Assembly: GCA_020466095.1 (NCBI GenBank)
Contig: CM035809.1
Location: 26,341,927-26,405,926, forward strand
From: Chlorops oryzae
Taxonomy: Eukaryota > Arthropoda > Insecta > Diptera > Chloropidae
Length of the DNA stretch: 64,000 bases
Reading direction: 5' to 3'
A program made the position numbers and the translations under genes. The notes under the pieces were generated by a model that saw only the letters and a list, made by a program, of their open reading frames with translations, was not told where the DNA came from and did no database searches. Positions 46,101 through 59,642 of the stretch are shown piece after piece. Position 1 is the stretch's first letter. The number at the start of each line of letters is the position of its first letter.

Positions 46101-49031
46101 TTAAAAATCCTCTTATTAATGACTTCGGAATTCTCTCCTCAATTACCAAAATAGATATAAAAGAACATGTTTAGAAATCTCATTAATCTGAGATAAAAAA
46201 ATATTTATTGGGAAAATATAATTGACAAAATCTTGAAGATGTTTCATAATATATCTTGAGTGGAATCATTTAAATGGTAGTCCTAAATAAAAGGCAGCAT
46301 AAGGATAATGAAACAAAAGCGGTGATGTGAAAATAAAATAAATTGTCAACGATTTCCTCATAATTGAAATCGACAAGATAAAAACACTTAAGCTACAAAA
46401 AGGCCACACAATCAAGACTTCTAAAAAAGTATTAAGGCACAAGAGAGATGAATTCGTCCGTGATGAATTTTATCAGATAACGACGAAGTTCTGAGAAAGA
46501 AAATTTATTTATATTTCAATGGAGCTGTCACGAAGAAATAAAGAATTTTCAAATTCTCTACATTAAATGACCAGAACGAATTAAACCATTTAAAGATAAA
46601 AAGGATCTTTAGTTCTACGTTGTTGAGTATCTCTTTATTTCATGTTGAATGACAGATGAAGAAAACATTTTCACATTTTTCCTATATATGTGGGAAGAAA
46701 CATTTTTTGTTAACATTTGAAAAGTGTCGAAGCTCAAAAATTCTTTAACCTTGAAGCGAGTAGAAAAAATAGGAGGAAAACATCCTCACAAAATCCCAAA
46801 AGGAGATGCCAATTCAACTTTGCAAGGAATGTCGAGAATCTTTATTGTGTTCGGACCAACAAGCTGAGTCGTATTTCTTTTCCATGTTTTTTCTTCTACT
46901 TCTAATTTTTGGTATTTTTATTTTCGCCTTTTTTTTTATTTGTTTTTTTTTTCGACTTCATCACATGCTCGTGTGATGATTATTGTGTGTGTGTGAGGAA
47001 ATTCTCAATAAGAGATTATGCCGACTTGAATCCGAAGAAAATACATTTCCTTTCTTTTCTCTTGAACGTAGAAATGAAATAATTGCTCGTGCTTAGGGAC
47101 CACCTTTAATAGCATACTTATAGGTGTCGGTGTGGTATAAGATATTTAAAAAGAAAAACACTCTAGCGTGTTTGGATAGCATTACCAAAGTGTTAAGGAA
47201 AATGTGTAGGCAAATTATTTCTGTTTAACACGCGCACACAAAACGAGCCCGCATGTAATGTATAATCGATAATCGCCTTAAGGCATGCTATGAAATAGGG
47301 CAAGAAATTAAATAAAAAAAGGGAGACAAAAAGAACATGTTCTAATTGCTGCCATGAAACTTTTAGTTGGCCCTTTCAACCGGGTGCTAATGACGGTTGA
47401 CACATTTACACAAAATGGTCTGAAAGCCGAAGGGGCAGGAATCTCATCGAATGGTTAAGGGAAGCAAATGTGAGAGAAGGCAGCGTCCTTAATCCGATTA
47501 CACTATTAAGCTGCCTTACAAATATCTACAAAAAGACAGTTTGATAGGGCTTTGGAATAATAGTAGGAGAAATATTTAAGATGAATGTTGTTGATTGTCC
47601 CTTTCATTCTTAAAGCCTCCCGTCCTCTTTGCCACCTTAAAATTTAAGCAAAATTCATTGAAACACCCGCACGTAGATCAGAAGGCCACGTATTAAGCCG
47701 GAATGTGAATGAATGAAATGAAAGCCAAAGGCATAAATTTTAACAAAAACACACAAAAACTAACTCAAAGTCACGTTGAATACTTTCAGCGAAAATTTTG
47801 AAGCATACATTAAGGCAATTTGGCGTTACGGTTATCATTTAAAGAACGTGCAAGAACCGAACTCGCTGCAATCAGTGTTGAGTATTAAGTATATGGACCG
47901 GTAAAATCTTACGCATGAATATTTGTGTTCATCACTTTATTTTGAGGATGTTTTATGGACATTTGAGACTTTCGAAATCTTAAGTTTGTTGTTACATATT
48001 TTCAGGAAACTTTGCTTTGTACTTGACGGTTCTTCGCTTCTTTGTATTGACTCAAAATAATTACTTTTATATAAAATGACATATTCTATGATAAGTTGAA
48101 TGACTTCGAGGATCACACAATTGATTAAAAAGGCACTTTTGATGAAGAGGAAAAAAATGTTTATTTCGTCCTTAAGCATTAAATAACAAGACTCATGTTT
48201 GACATAGGCTGAAGAGCATCGAAACACGAAAATCTCTTTTCAAGGACTCTTCTGGACAAGAAATCATCCGTAAAATTTGACCTTTAGCATTATCAATTGA
48301 ATCAAATGTTTTTCGTGAAAGACAAATAGGACTCTTGTTTATACCTTAAAATCTGTTTAACAACGACCTTGGCATTCAATGGAACAAAGCTGCTCGCAAG
48401 CACAACACAGCGGGAGTGAAAATTACTAACGAAGAGATATTCAGAGATGACGCCCAGCCAATGAAATAAAAATTTATTATTTGAAATGGAAAATGTCGGA
48501 ATTTGTTTTGTCGTTTTATTGTTGTTCCTCCTACTCAGTAAGATGCATTACGGATATGATTCTTAGAGGACCGGAGAGGAGATTCGTTTGTAAGCTCAAA
48601 GGAAATTTTCATTTGGAAAGTTTAATTTATGATTGTGAGTGATTTAAGGATTGTCATTCAATTAAATTTTCATTAACCTTTCCAAGTATTCTTACACGCA
48701 ATGCCATCATGAATTATTGCTGATCTGTCTTAATTTCCATTAAAGATTCATGAGCTCGATGGTGAAATCATTTACTTTGCTTTGCATAGTTTTTCGCTTT
48801 TGTCGCCAATTACGAGTCTCTAGCGTATCGTTGGTTCTAAATGGGAATTTCCCTCTAGATTTGTTCAAGGATATTGAATTATACAGCATTTCGATATTGT
48901 AGTGCCATATAACTTATTTCAAAAAATTCAGTAAAAATCGAAAAAATCGAAAAAATGGGAAATCCGTGTTGCCCTTCCTTTTAATACCCTGGTCTGGCTA
49001 AAACTTTTTCATTTTTGAACAATATTTGAAC
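46101..49031. other. noncoding region
   Basis: No gene, RNA or clear repeat recognised; short GT run near 46984. Open frames to 96 codons look random. Confidence 0.4.
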
Positions 49032-49562
49032 TGTCCGTTTTTCGCCGTAGCCGTAGCCGCTATGGAGGCGAGCCCTTAATCGAACAAATTTAACGAAACC
49101 CTTTGCTCTCTCGCGTTCAACAGTTCGACCTCCAGCAACGCCGGCACCGCTCCGCAACCGCCATCAAATTTTAAAAATCAAACGACCAAAAGAAAACTCC
49201 ATAAAGAAAAATTATAAACATAACGTGAACTAAAAGAACTAAGTTAAGTGAAACAACAGAGAAAAATCTCAACCTTAAAAACTGTAATCGCGTCGCGCAA
49301 CCGCCGGCAAACAAAAATTTAAAACCCAACCGGAGTTCCCTCACATCTTCATCTTCAAGAACAGGTACGTCAGCCCTTAATTGTCCCTGACATTAACATT
49401 TGCTCCTGGCAGGATCGCCAAATTTGGTTTTCTTTTGTTCGTTTGATTTTTAAAATTTGATGGCGGTTGCGGAGCGGCGACGCGCGTGCTTGCGAAAACG
49501 TTAAATCTGTTCGATTAAGGGCTCGCCCCCATAGCGGCTACGGCTACGGCGAAAAACGGACA
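49032..49562. mobile_element. 531-bp foldback element with GC-rich TGTCCGTTTTTCGCCGTAG ends
   Basis: Left arm 49032-49095 (TGTCCGTTTTTCGCCGTAGC ... GAGCCCTTAATCGA) is inverted at 49500-49562, and an inner pair 49141-49196 / 49421-49476 ('gctccgcaaccgccatcaaa') adds about 55 bp. The 49.20-49.42 kb centre is A/C-rich and unpaired. The arms are GC-rich against an AT-rich background. A single-arm relative lies near 2.02 kb. Confidence 0.75.
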
Positions 49563-52500
49563 TGAACATAGTCCAAGTTTAGATTCCGGAATAAAACTTC
49601 GAGATAGATTATTTAAATCAATTCTTAATCGATTTAAGGGAAGAAACGTCAAGAAAAGGTCTTCAAACAGGACTAAAAAGGAGCTTCACAAATTACACCT
49701 ACGAATAAGTATATACAGGAGTCGGATTTTGTTGAGTTTTATAAATTTAAAGCATACCTTATGGAGTAAAAATTAATAAAATTAAGATTCAAATCGATTT
49801 TTAACTTCAATATGAATTTTTTTTGAAGTTAGACAAACGGTTTGAAGTTCAACTTCGCTAAACTTATTCGCAAAATGTTGGTAAGAAAAATTTTTGCCCC
49901 ATAAAGTATGCTTTAAATGTATAAAAGTCAAAAATTTCCGAGCCCAGGGTCTAGCTAGATCCTTGTGCATTTAGTATGCAAACTTGTAGAATTTTATCCT
50001 TTTAAAAAGCATATCCAGATAAAGCGAAAGCATCAGGGATGATGCGATACTTTTGATTGACCAGCTGCCTTTACGCTTCGTCTCATTATGCCATGACAGC
50101 CAATGTGAGTGAAAAATTTTCTCCTTAAAGCCAATTATTTCATAGAATTACAAAGGACTCTGATTAAAGATTTAAGATAAAAATAAAATATAAAAAAACG
50201 TATCAAAAATAGAGCAAATTTCAATTTTCGCGGAAAACTCCAGCACACTGGAGTGTAATAATCCTTTCAATGCTCTGTGATTTATTCGCTTTTTATTAAC
50301 GTTAATTGAATAAAAAAAAAAACAGGAATCAACTTTTACAAAATACGCTTTTAATCGAGCCGCAAAGTGGTGTCAAATAAATCATTTTATTAAAAATAAA
50401 TTAATATCAGCTTTATCTGTTTAATCGTTAATTTTTTTTTTATTTAAGTAAGTCACTTATTAATGCGATAATAAATCGCTACAAAAGTAAATAGTGAAAA
50501 AAATAAGGATTGTTAATTGTTAAAACCTTCTTCGCTTTTAAATTTTGTTTTCTCTCAATCCTTCGCCCATTTTTATTAAATATGCAGAATGCTTGAGTTC
50601 CTTTTTCATTTGACTATGTTTGGAATTTTCTCTCTCTCTTTTGCTCTAAAATGTCAGACCCATATCAAAGACAACTCTTGAGGTCATTTACCTAGTGTCT
50701 TCATTACTCTTTCATTTCCTTAAACTTAGATTTTTTGCAGCTTTCCTTTTGGTTCGTTTGGTTTACCCGTTTTTCCTTCGTCTCATTCTATATTAATGCA
50801 TCGCTTAAGGCTAATGAGGCAGGGGCAGTTCGTAAATACGAGAATGTGGCTAGCGTTAAATTTTTAGGTTAGCTTAACGTAGCGATTGGAGAAGAGTATA
50901 CAAGGGAGACGAATACGAGGATATGAGTGAAAGGACATTATGTTTTAAAGAGTTGATTAATCAAAGTGATACTTAAATATACTATTTTAGAACATATTTT
51001 TTTTTTGCATCTGAGCAATGCTCTCTGGGAATCCTTGTTAAATTTTCCTTTTCATAAGAAACTATTTTGTAGTATACTTTCAGGCAAAATCGTCTTAGAA
51101 TCTTTATTTTTCAAATAGCTCAGCTTTAAGCAAACATATCAGCTCCTATGAACATTTCTTTGCACTGAAATGCCGTAGTCAAACGAATTACATATTTACT
51201 TAGATGAATCCTGTTGTAGGCGTTCGACATTGATACTTTTACACCCACACACGCACGAAAGGAAGGAAGGAATTCTACGAATAAATTAAATTAGGGCAAA
51301 GAGATTTTTATGGGTTTGTGAGATGGTGAAACATTTCGTCCTTGGGTTTCACAACAAACAAACAAAAAAAAAAATGGTTGAATTCGATGCCATTTTTAGT
51401 GGTTTTCCCTCTGACCTTCAAATTGTGTTTTTGCTCTTTTCTTTTGATGGAAATTAACACGAAAAGCCCGGAAGGCTCTTTGTCCAAAATTGTGCAAATA
51501 CGTGGGTTCATCTTATATTTCTGAGGCATTTCCGCCAGCTCTATTCACAAAACCGAAAATTGGAGCATATCCTTGTTTCTTTTAACTCTTGCCTTGCTGC
51601 CTAATTCAATTAACTAATGTGCCGCCCTTAAATTTTCCGGCATGAGATCATCAACTGTCAGCCATACATTGCTGCACTCTTGTATACACATAAACTTCTA
51701 GGAGTATCCTGCTATTCTACGGCATATGTGGCAATATATCCTACGAAGTCATCTGTTATGTTAAAAGCTTTCAACTATTTCGTCCCTTTCTGTTTTTTTT
51801 TTTTTTTTTGGTTTTTTTTAGAAAAGCTTCAACAGTTCGGAAATTGATGTCTACCATTTAAATTGAATTGAAATCGAGAAAAAAAAGGATATTCAAAAAA
51901 CTATTTAACTCCGGAAATTTGCATTTTTTGAGCACAGGAAAGGCATGGAAGCTGCCACAAAATTTTCTAAAAGTAAGAAAATAAAGTAATTTAAATGCAG
52001 ATTTAAATTATTCGAAGGATGCGGATTTACCTGAAATTGAGCTACATCGGTTCCTTTCGAATGAGCTACTTTTGAGGTAGAATTTAAATTCGCTGAGATA
52101 CAATTAAGACCAAGTCAACTTTAAAGCCATGAATGTAAGAGGAAATTAAAGGAAAATAACAAAGCTACTGAAGGGATTCTCTTTGCTCAAGTAAAAGGGT
52201 AAAACTTTATTATTTTATTCAGGATTATAGCTCGCTGATTTGCACTGCTCTGAAAGAGTGCAAAAAAAAAACCTAAAATTTGCTTTGGCCTTTTCTGAAA
52301 CCTTCACGTCTTCCCTTGAGCGTTTGGATGGTAGGTAGGTATAAAAAATCCTTTCCACGAAAAACAAAAAACTCTTCTTTATTGTATTGAATTCAATTAA
52401 ACCTTGCGAGTCCTTTTTTTCCTTGGATTGCTTACAGTTTTTTGAGCTCCATCTAAAATCATCTCGTCCTTTATGCCCTTAACTTATGGGTTGGTTCAAC

Positions 52501-55500
52501 TCTTTTGACGGAAGTAAAAAGGACGTCGAAAGGGAGGGATAGAAAAAAATGACTGACAGAGGACACAGAGAGAATATCAAAGGAGAGGTGTTGTCCTGAA
52601 GCGATTTTCTTTCCTTTGAAAGCCAACCTTTGAAAGGGTTAAACAAACTGTAAAGGTGCTGCGTTTATAATTTTGAGTAAAGAAAGCAAAAATTAGTGTT
52701 CTTGCTTATTTGTGGGACAAGCAAAGGGGATTATAATATTAAAAGGCAATAATATAAAAGGGGCTTAAGCAACTTATAATTACAAAAGAAAACACTTGGT
52801 GTAACAGAAAAAGGACTTCCCTCAAATTTTCCTATTTTCCTTTTTTTCCTTCCATTCATCCTTAGTGCTGCTTTCATGTTTCTGAATTATTTTCTTCGAT
52901 TTTGTTTTTCCGTTTCCGGATGCTTAGTCAGAATTTATTATACTCGGCTCGAGTTTGTTACTCTTATAACGGTAGGAAGTTTCAAGATTTTTTTTTTTTT
53001 TTTGCCCTCTTTGTATTTTAATGCTTCAGTTCCATGAGAGCTTTGATATTAGTGACTCTTGTTTTTGGGCCAAATACATCGAAATAAATTTTTCGTAGCA
53101 TGCTTTTCGGTTAGTTAAACTTGAAATGTTGTTTGTTCCGGTTCTGTTTTTCGTATTGTTCTTTTTGATGGCATAGTAAGGAAACAAAACTCTCTGTTAA
53201 GATAAGAAAGTCCTTCGAAATTGAATTTGGATCGTTACGAAAGAAAATTTAAAGAATTTATTTGAGTTCTTTAAAATTTCATTTAAAAAAATTTCAAATG
53301 TAGATATGCATAAAAAAGCTTTTAGAATTTTATTGATTAGGATACATAGAAAAAAGTTGGCATTGCCATAATAACGACTTCCGTTTTCTTACCGAGCGCC
53401 TTAAGGCATGCTTCAATTATTGTGTTTTAACGGCACATTCATCAGTGAGATGTTGCAGGGCGAGTGGTCAATTTCAATCACGTCCAAGAACTGTGCTTGA
53501 CACATGACATCGCATTAAAGTTGATAGACCGAATCATAACAATCATGGGTCATGCTGGAAATGGCGGAGGGTTTGCCGGCAGAGATAAAAATACAGAGTC
53601 CTGAAAAAGAACTTTCTTGTTGAAATACGAGAAATTTTTTTTTGTCATAAATACCCTTCTCACTAACCGCTTTGTCAATCTTATACTATCCTGGTAAAAT
53701 GCTTAGCATAAACTTGTCTCCTTCGCTACAGGAAATCCTCGCGACAAACAGTTGAACACACGCGCAAATCTGACCAACAAATATTTTCTTGTATTTCTCG
53801 CTTTTAAATTGTCTTTAATTCAATTTTTGTGCTCATTTATTGTGCTCTCAAGGAATCATAATAAGCTTTATTAGTTTTTTTATTTTTTTTTTTCAAGAAG
53901 TACGTTTTTTTTTTAACATTCATTATTCGAGCGACGGGGAAAACTCGGTATGTTTTCCCGCGAAAGGATTTCAACGACTGATTCACTCGTTCTTATCAGT
54001 TGTTGAAGTAACGAGTTTCACGAGGGCTTTCCAAAATCTGGAATATTCAGAGATGAACGATTGAAAGGGATGCTCTCTTTGGACTTGCTGTGGCGCATGC
54101 GTTGTAAGTTGCCGCAAAGCAGCTGACTTTCCAATGTCTCTACACGAATGCACGTGGTACCTTCGTGAGTTCTTTCTCTCTTCCATGCGCTCATTCGGCT
54201 TTGGGACAAAAAAAATGTTGCCAGGATGTTAATTGTTTGTTGTGGAAGGTAACAAAAAGAGTCCTTTTAAAGGGAGTTCAGTTAGTTTTATATAAATATG
54301 TAATAGATGAAAATTTTGAATTGATCACTGACTACCTCCTGTCTCTCGTCCTTTCTGTATAGCATTGTCGAAAAATACTTCACAAGTAGTTTGATTTCTC
54401 CTGGACTTTTGTTTACTTGACTTTTCTCTTCGATAATTTCTTTCAAATGATTTGAGATTTCAAAAACAAACTTAAGGAAATGTTAATCATTCAACCGGAA
54501 TTTCATTCAGAAGTCTCTAACTCTGTCTGTCATTAATTAATTAAATTTTATCGCAAAAAAATCCTGCCTCTTAGTTGAGCGTAGATAAAAGTGAATCATA
54601 TCATTGTTCAGGATATCTTTTTCATACGAGCATCGCCTTCCCTGAGGAGCTTATTCAACAGACAAATATTTGAAGCTTGGAAACTTTTCAGTCAACTTTC
54701 ATTTAATCATATTTCGAAAGCGGCTGCGACAAACAAAAAAAACTCACACAAGAATTTTGTTTTTCTTTTAAATTTTTATGTCTCCGATCCTGTGAGTTGT
54801 TGTTTTCCTTTTGCCTATGCCGGCTTTTAATCAGTGTTTGTCTTAAAACTTGGATTAACATACAAATTGTTAATAAGCTTGGGGAATTACTTTCGAGAAG
54901 TTTTAGCGCCGCTGCCGCTGTTGTTTCCGTTTTTCGCTGAAAGATGCCGAGATTTGCCGTTTCAGGAAGTTCTTATTTTTTATGTGAATAAATATATATA
55001 TATATATAAAGATATATTGTATAGCTTTTCACCGTCGCTGGGCGTGTATCCTGAATTGAGCGAAAGAAAGCCGAGCAATTTATCATCGCATTCAGACAGT
55101 TTTGCAGTGTTTGAGCTTCGTGTGGTTCGACTCGGTCGAAGCAAGTCATTTGGGATATCTTTTGAATTCGATACTCCTGAGAAGGCATAAACGGAATGGA
55201 TTTCAGTATGAATGTATGTGAATGGATTTGTAGGTATATTAGCATGCCGAGGCATTAAATTATGCTTATTACGCTCTGACGCGCTTATGTTAGGGGCTTA
55301 AGAATGTGTATACTCATGTGAGCGTATCCTTATGAGACTCATGTTGGGAATCCGTTTCAATATCCTTCTTCGTGGCAGTTTTGTTTTTTGTTTTTTAAAG
55401 TGGAGGTGTTCAAGATCGTAATGGCCTCAAAGAATAGGGAAATTTTTTTTGCTTTCTTCGAAATGTTTTTTTGTTCGAATTTCGATGTGAATATTCCATA

Positions 55501-55795
55501 ATGAATGTGAAAACTGTTTGTGTTTTCGGATTTTCCCATACCGTTGGTTTTGTGTCCTTTTCTTCTTGTGTTTTGTTTTTCTTTAAAATTCCTAATAAGT
55601 TGTTAAAATGTTGTATAGTGTACTCTCTCCTTGTACGTTTTGGTAATGCTCTATTTATCCTGCTTCTCAAAAAGGTTCCCCTTTAAGCGGACACCTCTGT
55701 TAAGCGGACTTATTCTTCGGTTACGCAGGTGTCCTTTGAGAAGGATAATGATGCAGAAAATCATTAATTTCACCATCTGAAATCAATCGGGTTTT
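49563..55795. other. long noncoding region
   Basis: No convincing exon, RNA gene or assignable element in 6.2 kb. T runs near 51797 and 52988, a short TA run near 54994. 'gcggacacctctgttaagcg' near 55688 is reminiscent of pogo/Tigger-type ends but no element could be delimited. Confidence 0.4.
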
Positions 55796-55799
55796 TATC

Positions 55800-56200
55800 T
55801 TCCTTCTCCAGAACCAAGAAAAAGTGGGAAAATGGGGATCCACTGAAAAAAAAATATTGAAATTTACTTTTTTTTTTTGTGAAAAATTCCACTGACAAAA
55901 ATTATTGAATTTTTTTTTTGTAAAAAATTACACTGAAAAAAATTATTTTTTTTTTTAGTAAAAAAATACACTGAAAAAAATTATTGAAATATTTTTATTG
56001 CAATTTTATGCATCCTTTTATCTTAATTAATTTCAAGGCTTTAAATATAGAAAAAGAGTTTAGTAAAAAATGTTTTTCAAGGACATTTCAAGGACACAGG
56101 GCAATGAGAACCTGAAAATAGATTTCTAAAATAGGTATTGTATGGTAGTACCTTTTCAAAAATCAACAAAACTTCCAAATCCATTTCAGGGTTCGCAGTC
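55800..56200 (-). repeat. copy of the 13.7/63.4 kb family with an expanded ACACTGAAAAAA tract
   Basis: The right part ('tttcaaggacatttcaagga', 'aaaatcaacaaaact', 'atttcagggttcgcagtcg') matches the right arm of the 36.8 kb foldback. At 55837-55990 the internal unit (ACTGAAAAAAATTATTGAA, then T run and GTAAAAAATT) is repeated four times at about 35-50 bp spacing. Confidence 0.55.
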
Positions 56201-59200
56201 GATTATATCCTTTTCCTTTAATTTCCTCCATCCTGGAGCGCAAAAATGTCTTCGTAATGCCCAAAAGTAATTACTGAATTTTTCATGATTTTTTTTCCCA
56301 ACAATTTTCTTTCCACCAAATGGTGCAATTAATCTTCCCCCGCTTTTTTTCGTCTCTTCATGCGATCTTTTGGGTTCAATGATTTTCACTGGCCATCTTC
56401 GAAGTAAGAGTAGAGTTCAAATTGAAGTCCTTGCACGTATCGAACCAGTCGAAGTTTTGCGCTTCAAAATGCTACGATGGCTATCAGGAGCTGAGTTGAA
56501 TATTTTACCACACACCCCGCACCCGTCATCCCACCTAAAGCTAAATCAAAGGTGAAGTGATATTTTGACTTGCCAGTGTGCAATCTGACAACGAATGATT
56601 GCAATTTTTTGGCTTTCCACTCACATGCACGAATGCGGGAAAGACACACACTGGCTTCTTTGCTTCCCCGCTTCCTCACTTCAGAGCACAAACATGCACT
56701 TTTCTGTTTCGCTAAAACGGGGATTTTTGTATGCACGAAGCATTCGGACATGATTGTTTGCGGTGCTTTTGATTTATTTTCCACTAAGAAAAAAGAAACA
56801 CCATATGTGAAACGCAGAACGCCGGAAAATATGCAATACGTTTTGGACAAATTTTTTCAAAAATCCAACCGAACGGAAATGTGCGCGACTACGTTGATGG
56901 AATCGTTGATGCAGACACAGTTGCATAAAATTAAACTCATCAATGTTGCATAATATCGCAAGGACTTGAAACATGCTCCTCTATTTCATTGAAATCATAT
57001 CGCATTGTGTGAATCTATCCTGCGTATCCTAACTTGTAACAAACTAACCATGAGCGATTCACAATTAGAAAAGGCTTTCGCTTCGTTGACAATGAAACAG
57101 CAATAACTAAAATAAGGACGACAGCCGATGTAAGTAATAATTTCCCTGCGTACGAAGATAAGCTAAACTTCCGTTTCCGGTGTTTACACATTGCGTATAC
57201 GGCGCGATGAGAGTGGGAATGCGCCCGCGAATGTGTGTTTCGTAGCGTCTAACGCTCTCAGCTGGTGTAGAAATAATGCACAGAGAGATAGATAGCTTCG
57301 CAATGTGAATTAAAATAAAACGTAATGTGCGTTCATGACTTGGCGATTTTGTTGGAGAAAATCATATGGAGCTAAGTGATTTCAATGCGCCATTGTTTGT
57401 GCTACGGAAACTATGCTTCGGATGATGATAATTAAAGAGATTATCTAGCAGATGCGAGGAATGTTCATTCAAAAGCCGCAAGTTAATCGCAAAACTTCGG
57501 AAAGTTTCCCCATCTAACTCACACATCTTTACTAAGAGTTGAGTGTTTTACTTCAAATGTCCTTAATTGAAACTAACAACTATTTAAAGGAAACCGTAGT
57601 GACGATAATAGTGAAACAGGAAACAGGAAATGCCGACACTTTGAATGCAATGCAATCGCCATTTCGTTGAGAAAACGGAAATGCATTTAAAGCAGAAGAG
57701 AATCTGGATTAAAATGGAAGTTACTGGTCTGGAAGCGATAAGAAGGAGCGTCGAAGTAAGCCGAACTAAAAGAAGTCGTAACAAATTGACGTGCTAAAAT
57801 GTTTCACAAATTTTTCTCCATATCAATTTCTCACACTCGAAGAGGTTAATTTGGCACAGGGCTTTGTGGAAAAATGTTTTGGCAGTATTAAAAATCTTTT
57901 AACGTCTATCAATTAAAGCCCGAATCGAGAAACCAAAAAGGATAACTTTTTTTAATCACTTAAAGAAAATAATAGATCGATTAACCCTTTAAAAAAAAGT
58001 AACATTGAAGCAGAAAGGACAAAATTTGTGAAATCAGATTGACTTGATTTGATTGAAAGATATCAGTGTTTTAAAGAAGGACACCGAACCTTTCCTCTCG
58101 AATCTGTTTTTATAATCCTTCATAATCCTTTTTGTTTCTTAGAACCTTTCTTTCCCTTTTATACTCACTTTTATACTCAATTTAAGCACATTTCCAGATG
58201 TCATTTTGCTGTAATTTTAAATGACCTTTTGGATTTTGTCCTTTTATGTTTCTTCATGAAAGTATCTTTTTTATTATATCTCTTTTGACCTATAAAAGTG
58301 AAAGTGAGAAAGTAAAACCGATAGCTTTTTTTTACCCAAATAAGTCAATTTTAGATCCCTTTCGATTTAAGGCCCCTATTTTAATATTCTGTCCATTAAA
58401 ATTTGATTTAAGGACCCACATACAAGTAGAACTAACTGTAACAAAGCTCTTCCTCATTTATCTCGACTAACAATCGAGCCGTTCCATTCCGTTTTGGCTT
58501 CCGAAACAAGAACGTATTTACCTCAATATTTTAGAATTTCCAGATATTTTATGCAACTGAAGCATACTTATTTGGGCTTCCACAAATATTAGTTTGAAAA
58601 TACGTATAGAAGAGAGCACAGGCCTCTTAACATTCATATGGAATGACTTGAGAATGAAGGCAAAGCAAGCAAGCAGGCAAGCAAAGATGCAATGGTAAGA
58701 AGTCTGCATGCGATTTGAACATAAATTCACTCAACGTCTGCAGGACCTGCACCCTCAGCACCACTTCAGAAAAGGGCAAAGAAGCACTCAAAGCTACTTT
58801 GGCTGCTTTTAGTCGAAGGTCAACAATTTTGACTTCAGATTGAAATGCAATTTGCATATTACATTATTTTGTGCTTTATCATCAAAGGGATATGTTAATA
58901 TTTTCCTTTGGAAAACATATGAAATGAAATAGTGGAAGGAGGAGCAACAATAAGAAGAAGGACTCGCCTTTTTGGGATGGGGAAAAATAATTTAAAAAAA
59001 TTAATTTAAATTGTAGGTATTTAAACTTCAGTGTTTTCAGTGACAATACTCCTCTTCTCCTACGTTTCCCTCTATTTGTGTGTGTATCGTCCGTTAACGA
59101 AAGGACGAAAAAGGAAAGAAAATAAACCAAATTCGAAATAAAAACACCTGAAGCCAACCCGCGTTGACATTTGATTCCTTCAATCCCCCCACGCTTTTTT

Positions 59201-59642
59201 TCTTTTTGTTTGTTTTTGTTAAGCTCTCCTTTGGTCTGGCCAACATTTTTGGCTGACGGTTTTGTGCTGGTTTATTTTTGTTGTTGTCGAATTGTTTCGT
59301 GATGTTGTCCTTCGTTCTTTTTATGTTCCACCACTTAAGCTTGTGTTGCCTTCATGGATTACGAGCGATTCCAAAAGCTATTCCAGTGCTTATGCCCATT
59401 GATAAATTTGATTTTAAATGGCCATGAATTGAGGTTGAGTTGAAAAGATCCTTCAAAATACATCGAAATGAAAAAAGGATAGGTACTTTTTTCTTCATAA
59501 AAAATAAGGGTCGTTCACAGTGCGTTAACTATGACCTTTAAAGTTTTTGTTTTAGTATGAGTCGCAAGGACATATTTTCACATGTTTAGTAAGAGATAGA
59601 GAGAGTATGTAATGGATACCAAGAGATAGCCTTGATACTACA
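56201..59642. other. noncoding region
   Basis: No supported gene. Two antisense frames of 128 and 127 codons overlap at 56464-56953 in a GC-richer patch; neither shows a domain. Another TTGCGTATACG occurs near 57191. A short GCAAGCAAGCAGGCAAGC tract lies near 58666. Confidence 0.4.

Noticed and set aside
54834..55190. 118-codon frame with IYIYK repeats
   Set aside because: Crosses a TA microsatellite and shows no domain.
55680..55750. pogo/Tigger end (AAGCGGACACC words)
   Set aside because: Only a word-level resemblance; no paired terminus or TA boundary could be set.
56464..56953. Antisense pair of 128- and 127-codon frames
   Set aside because: Mutual overlap, no domain, no splice or polyadenylation context.
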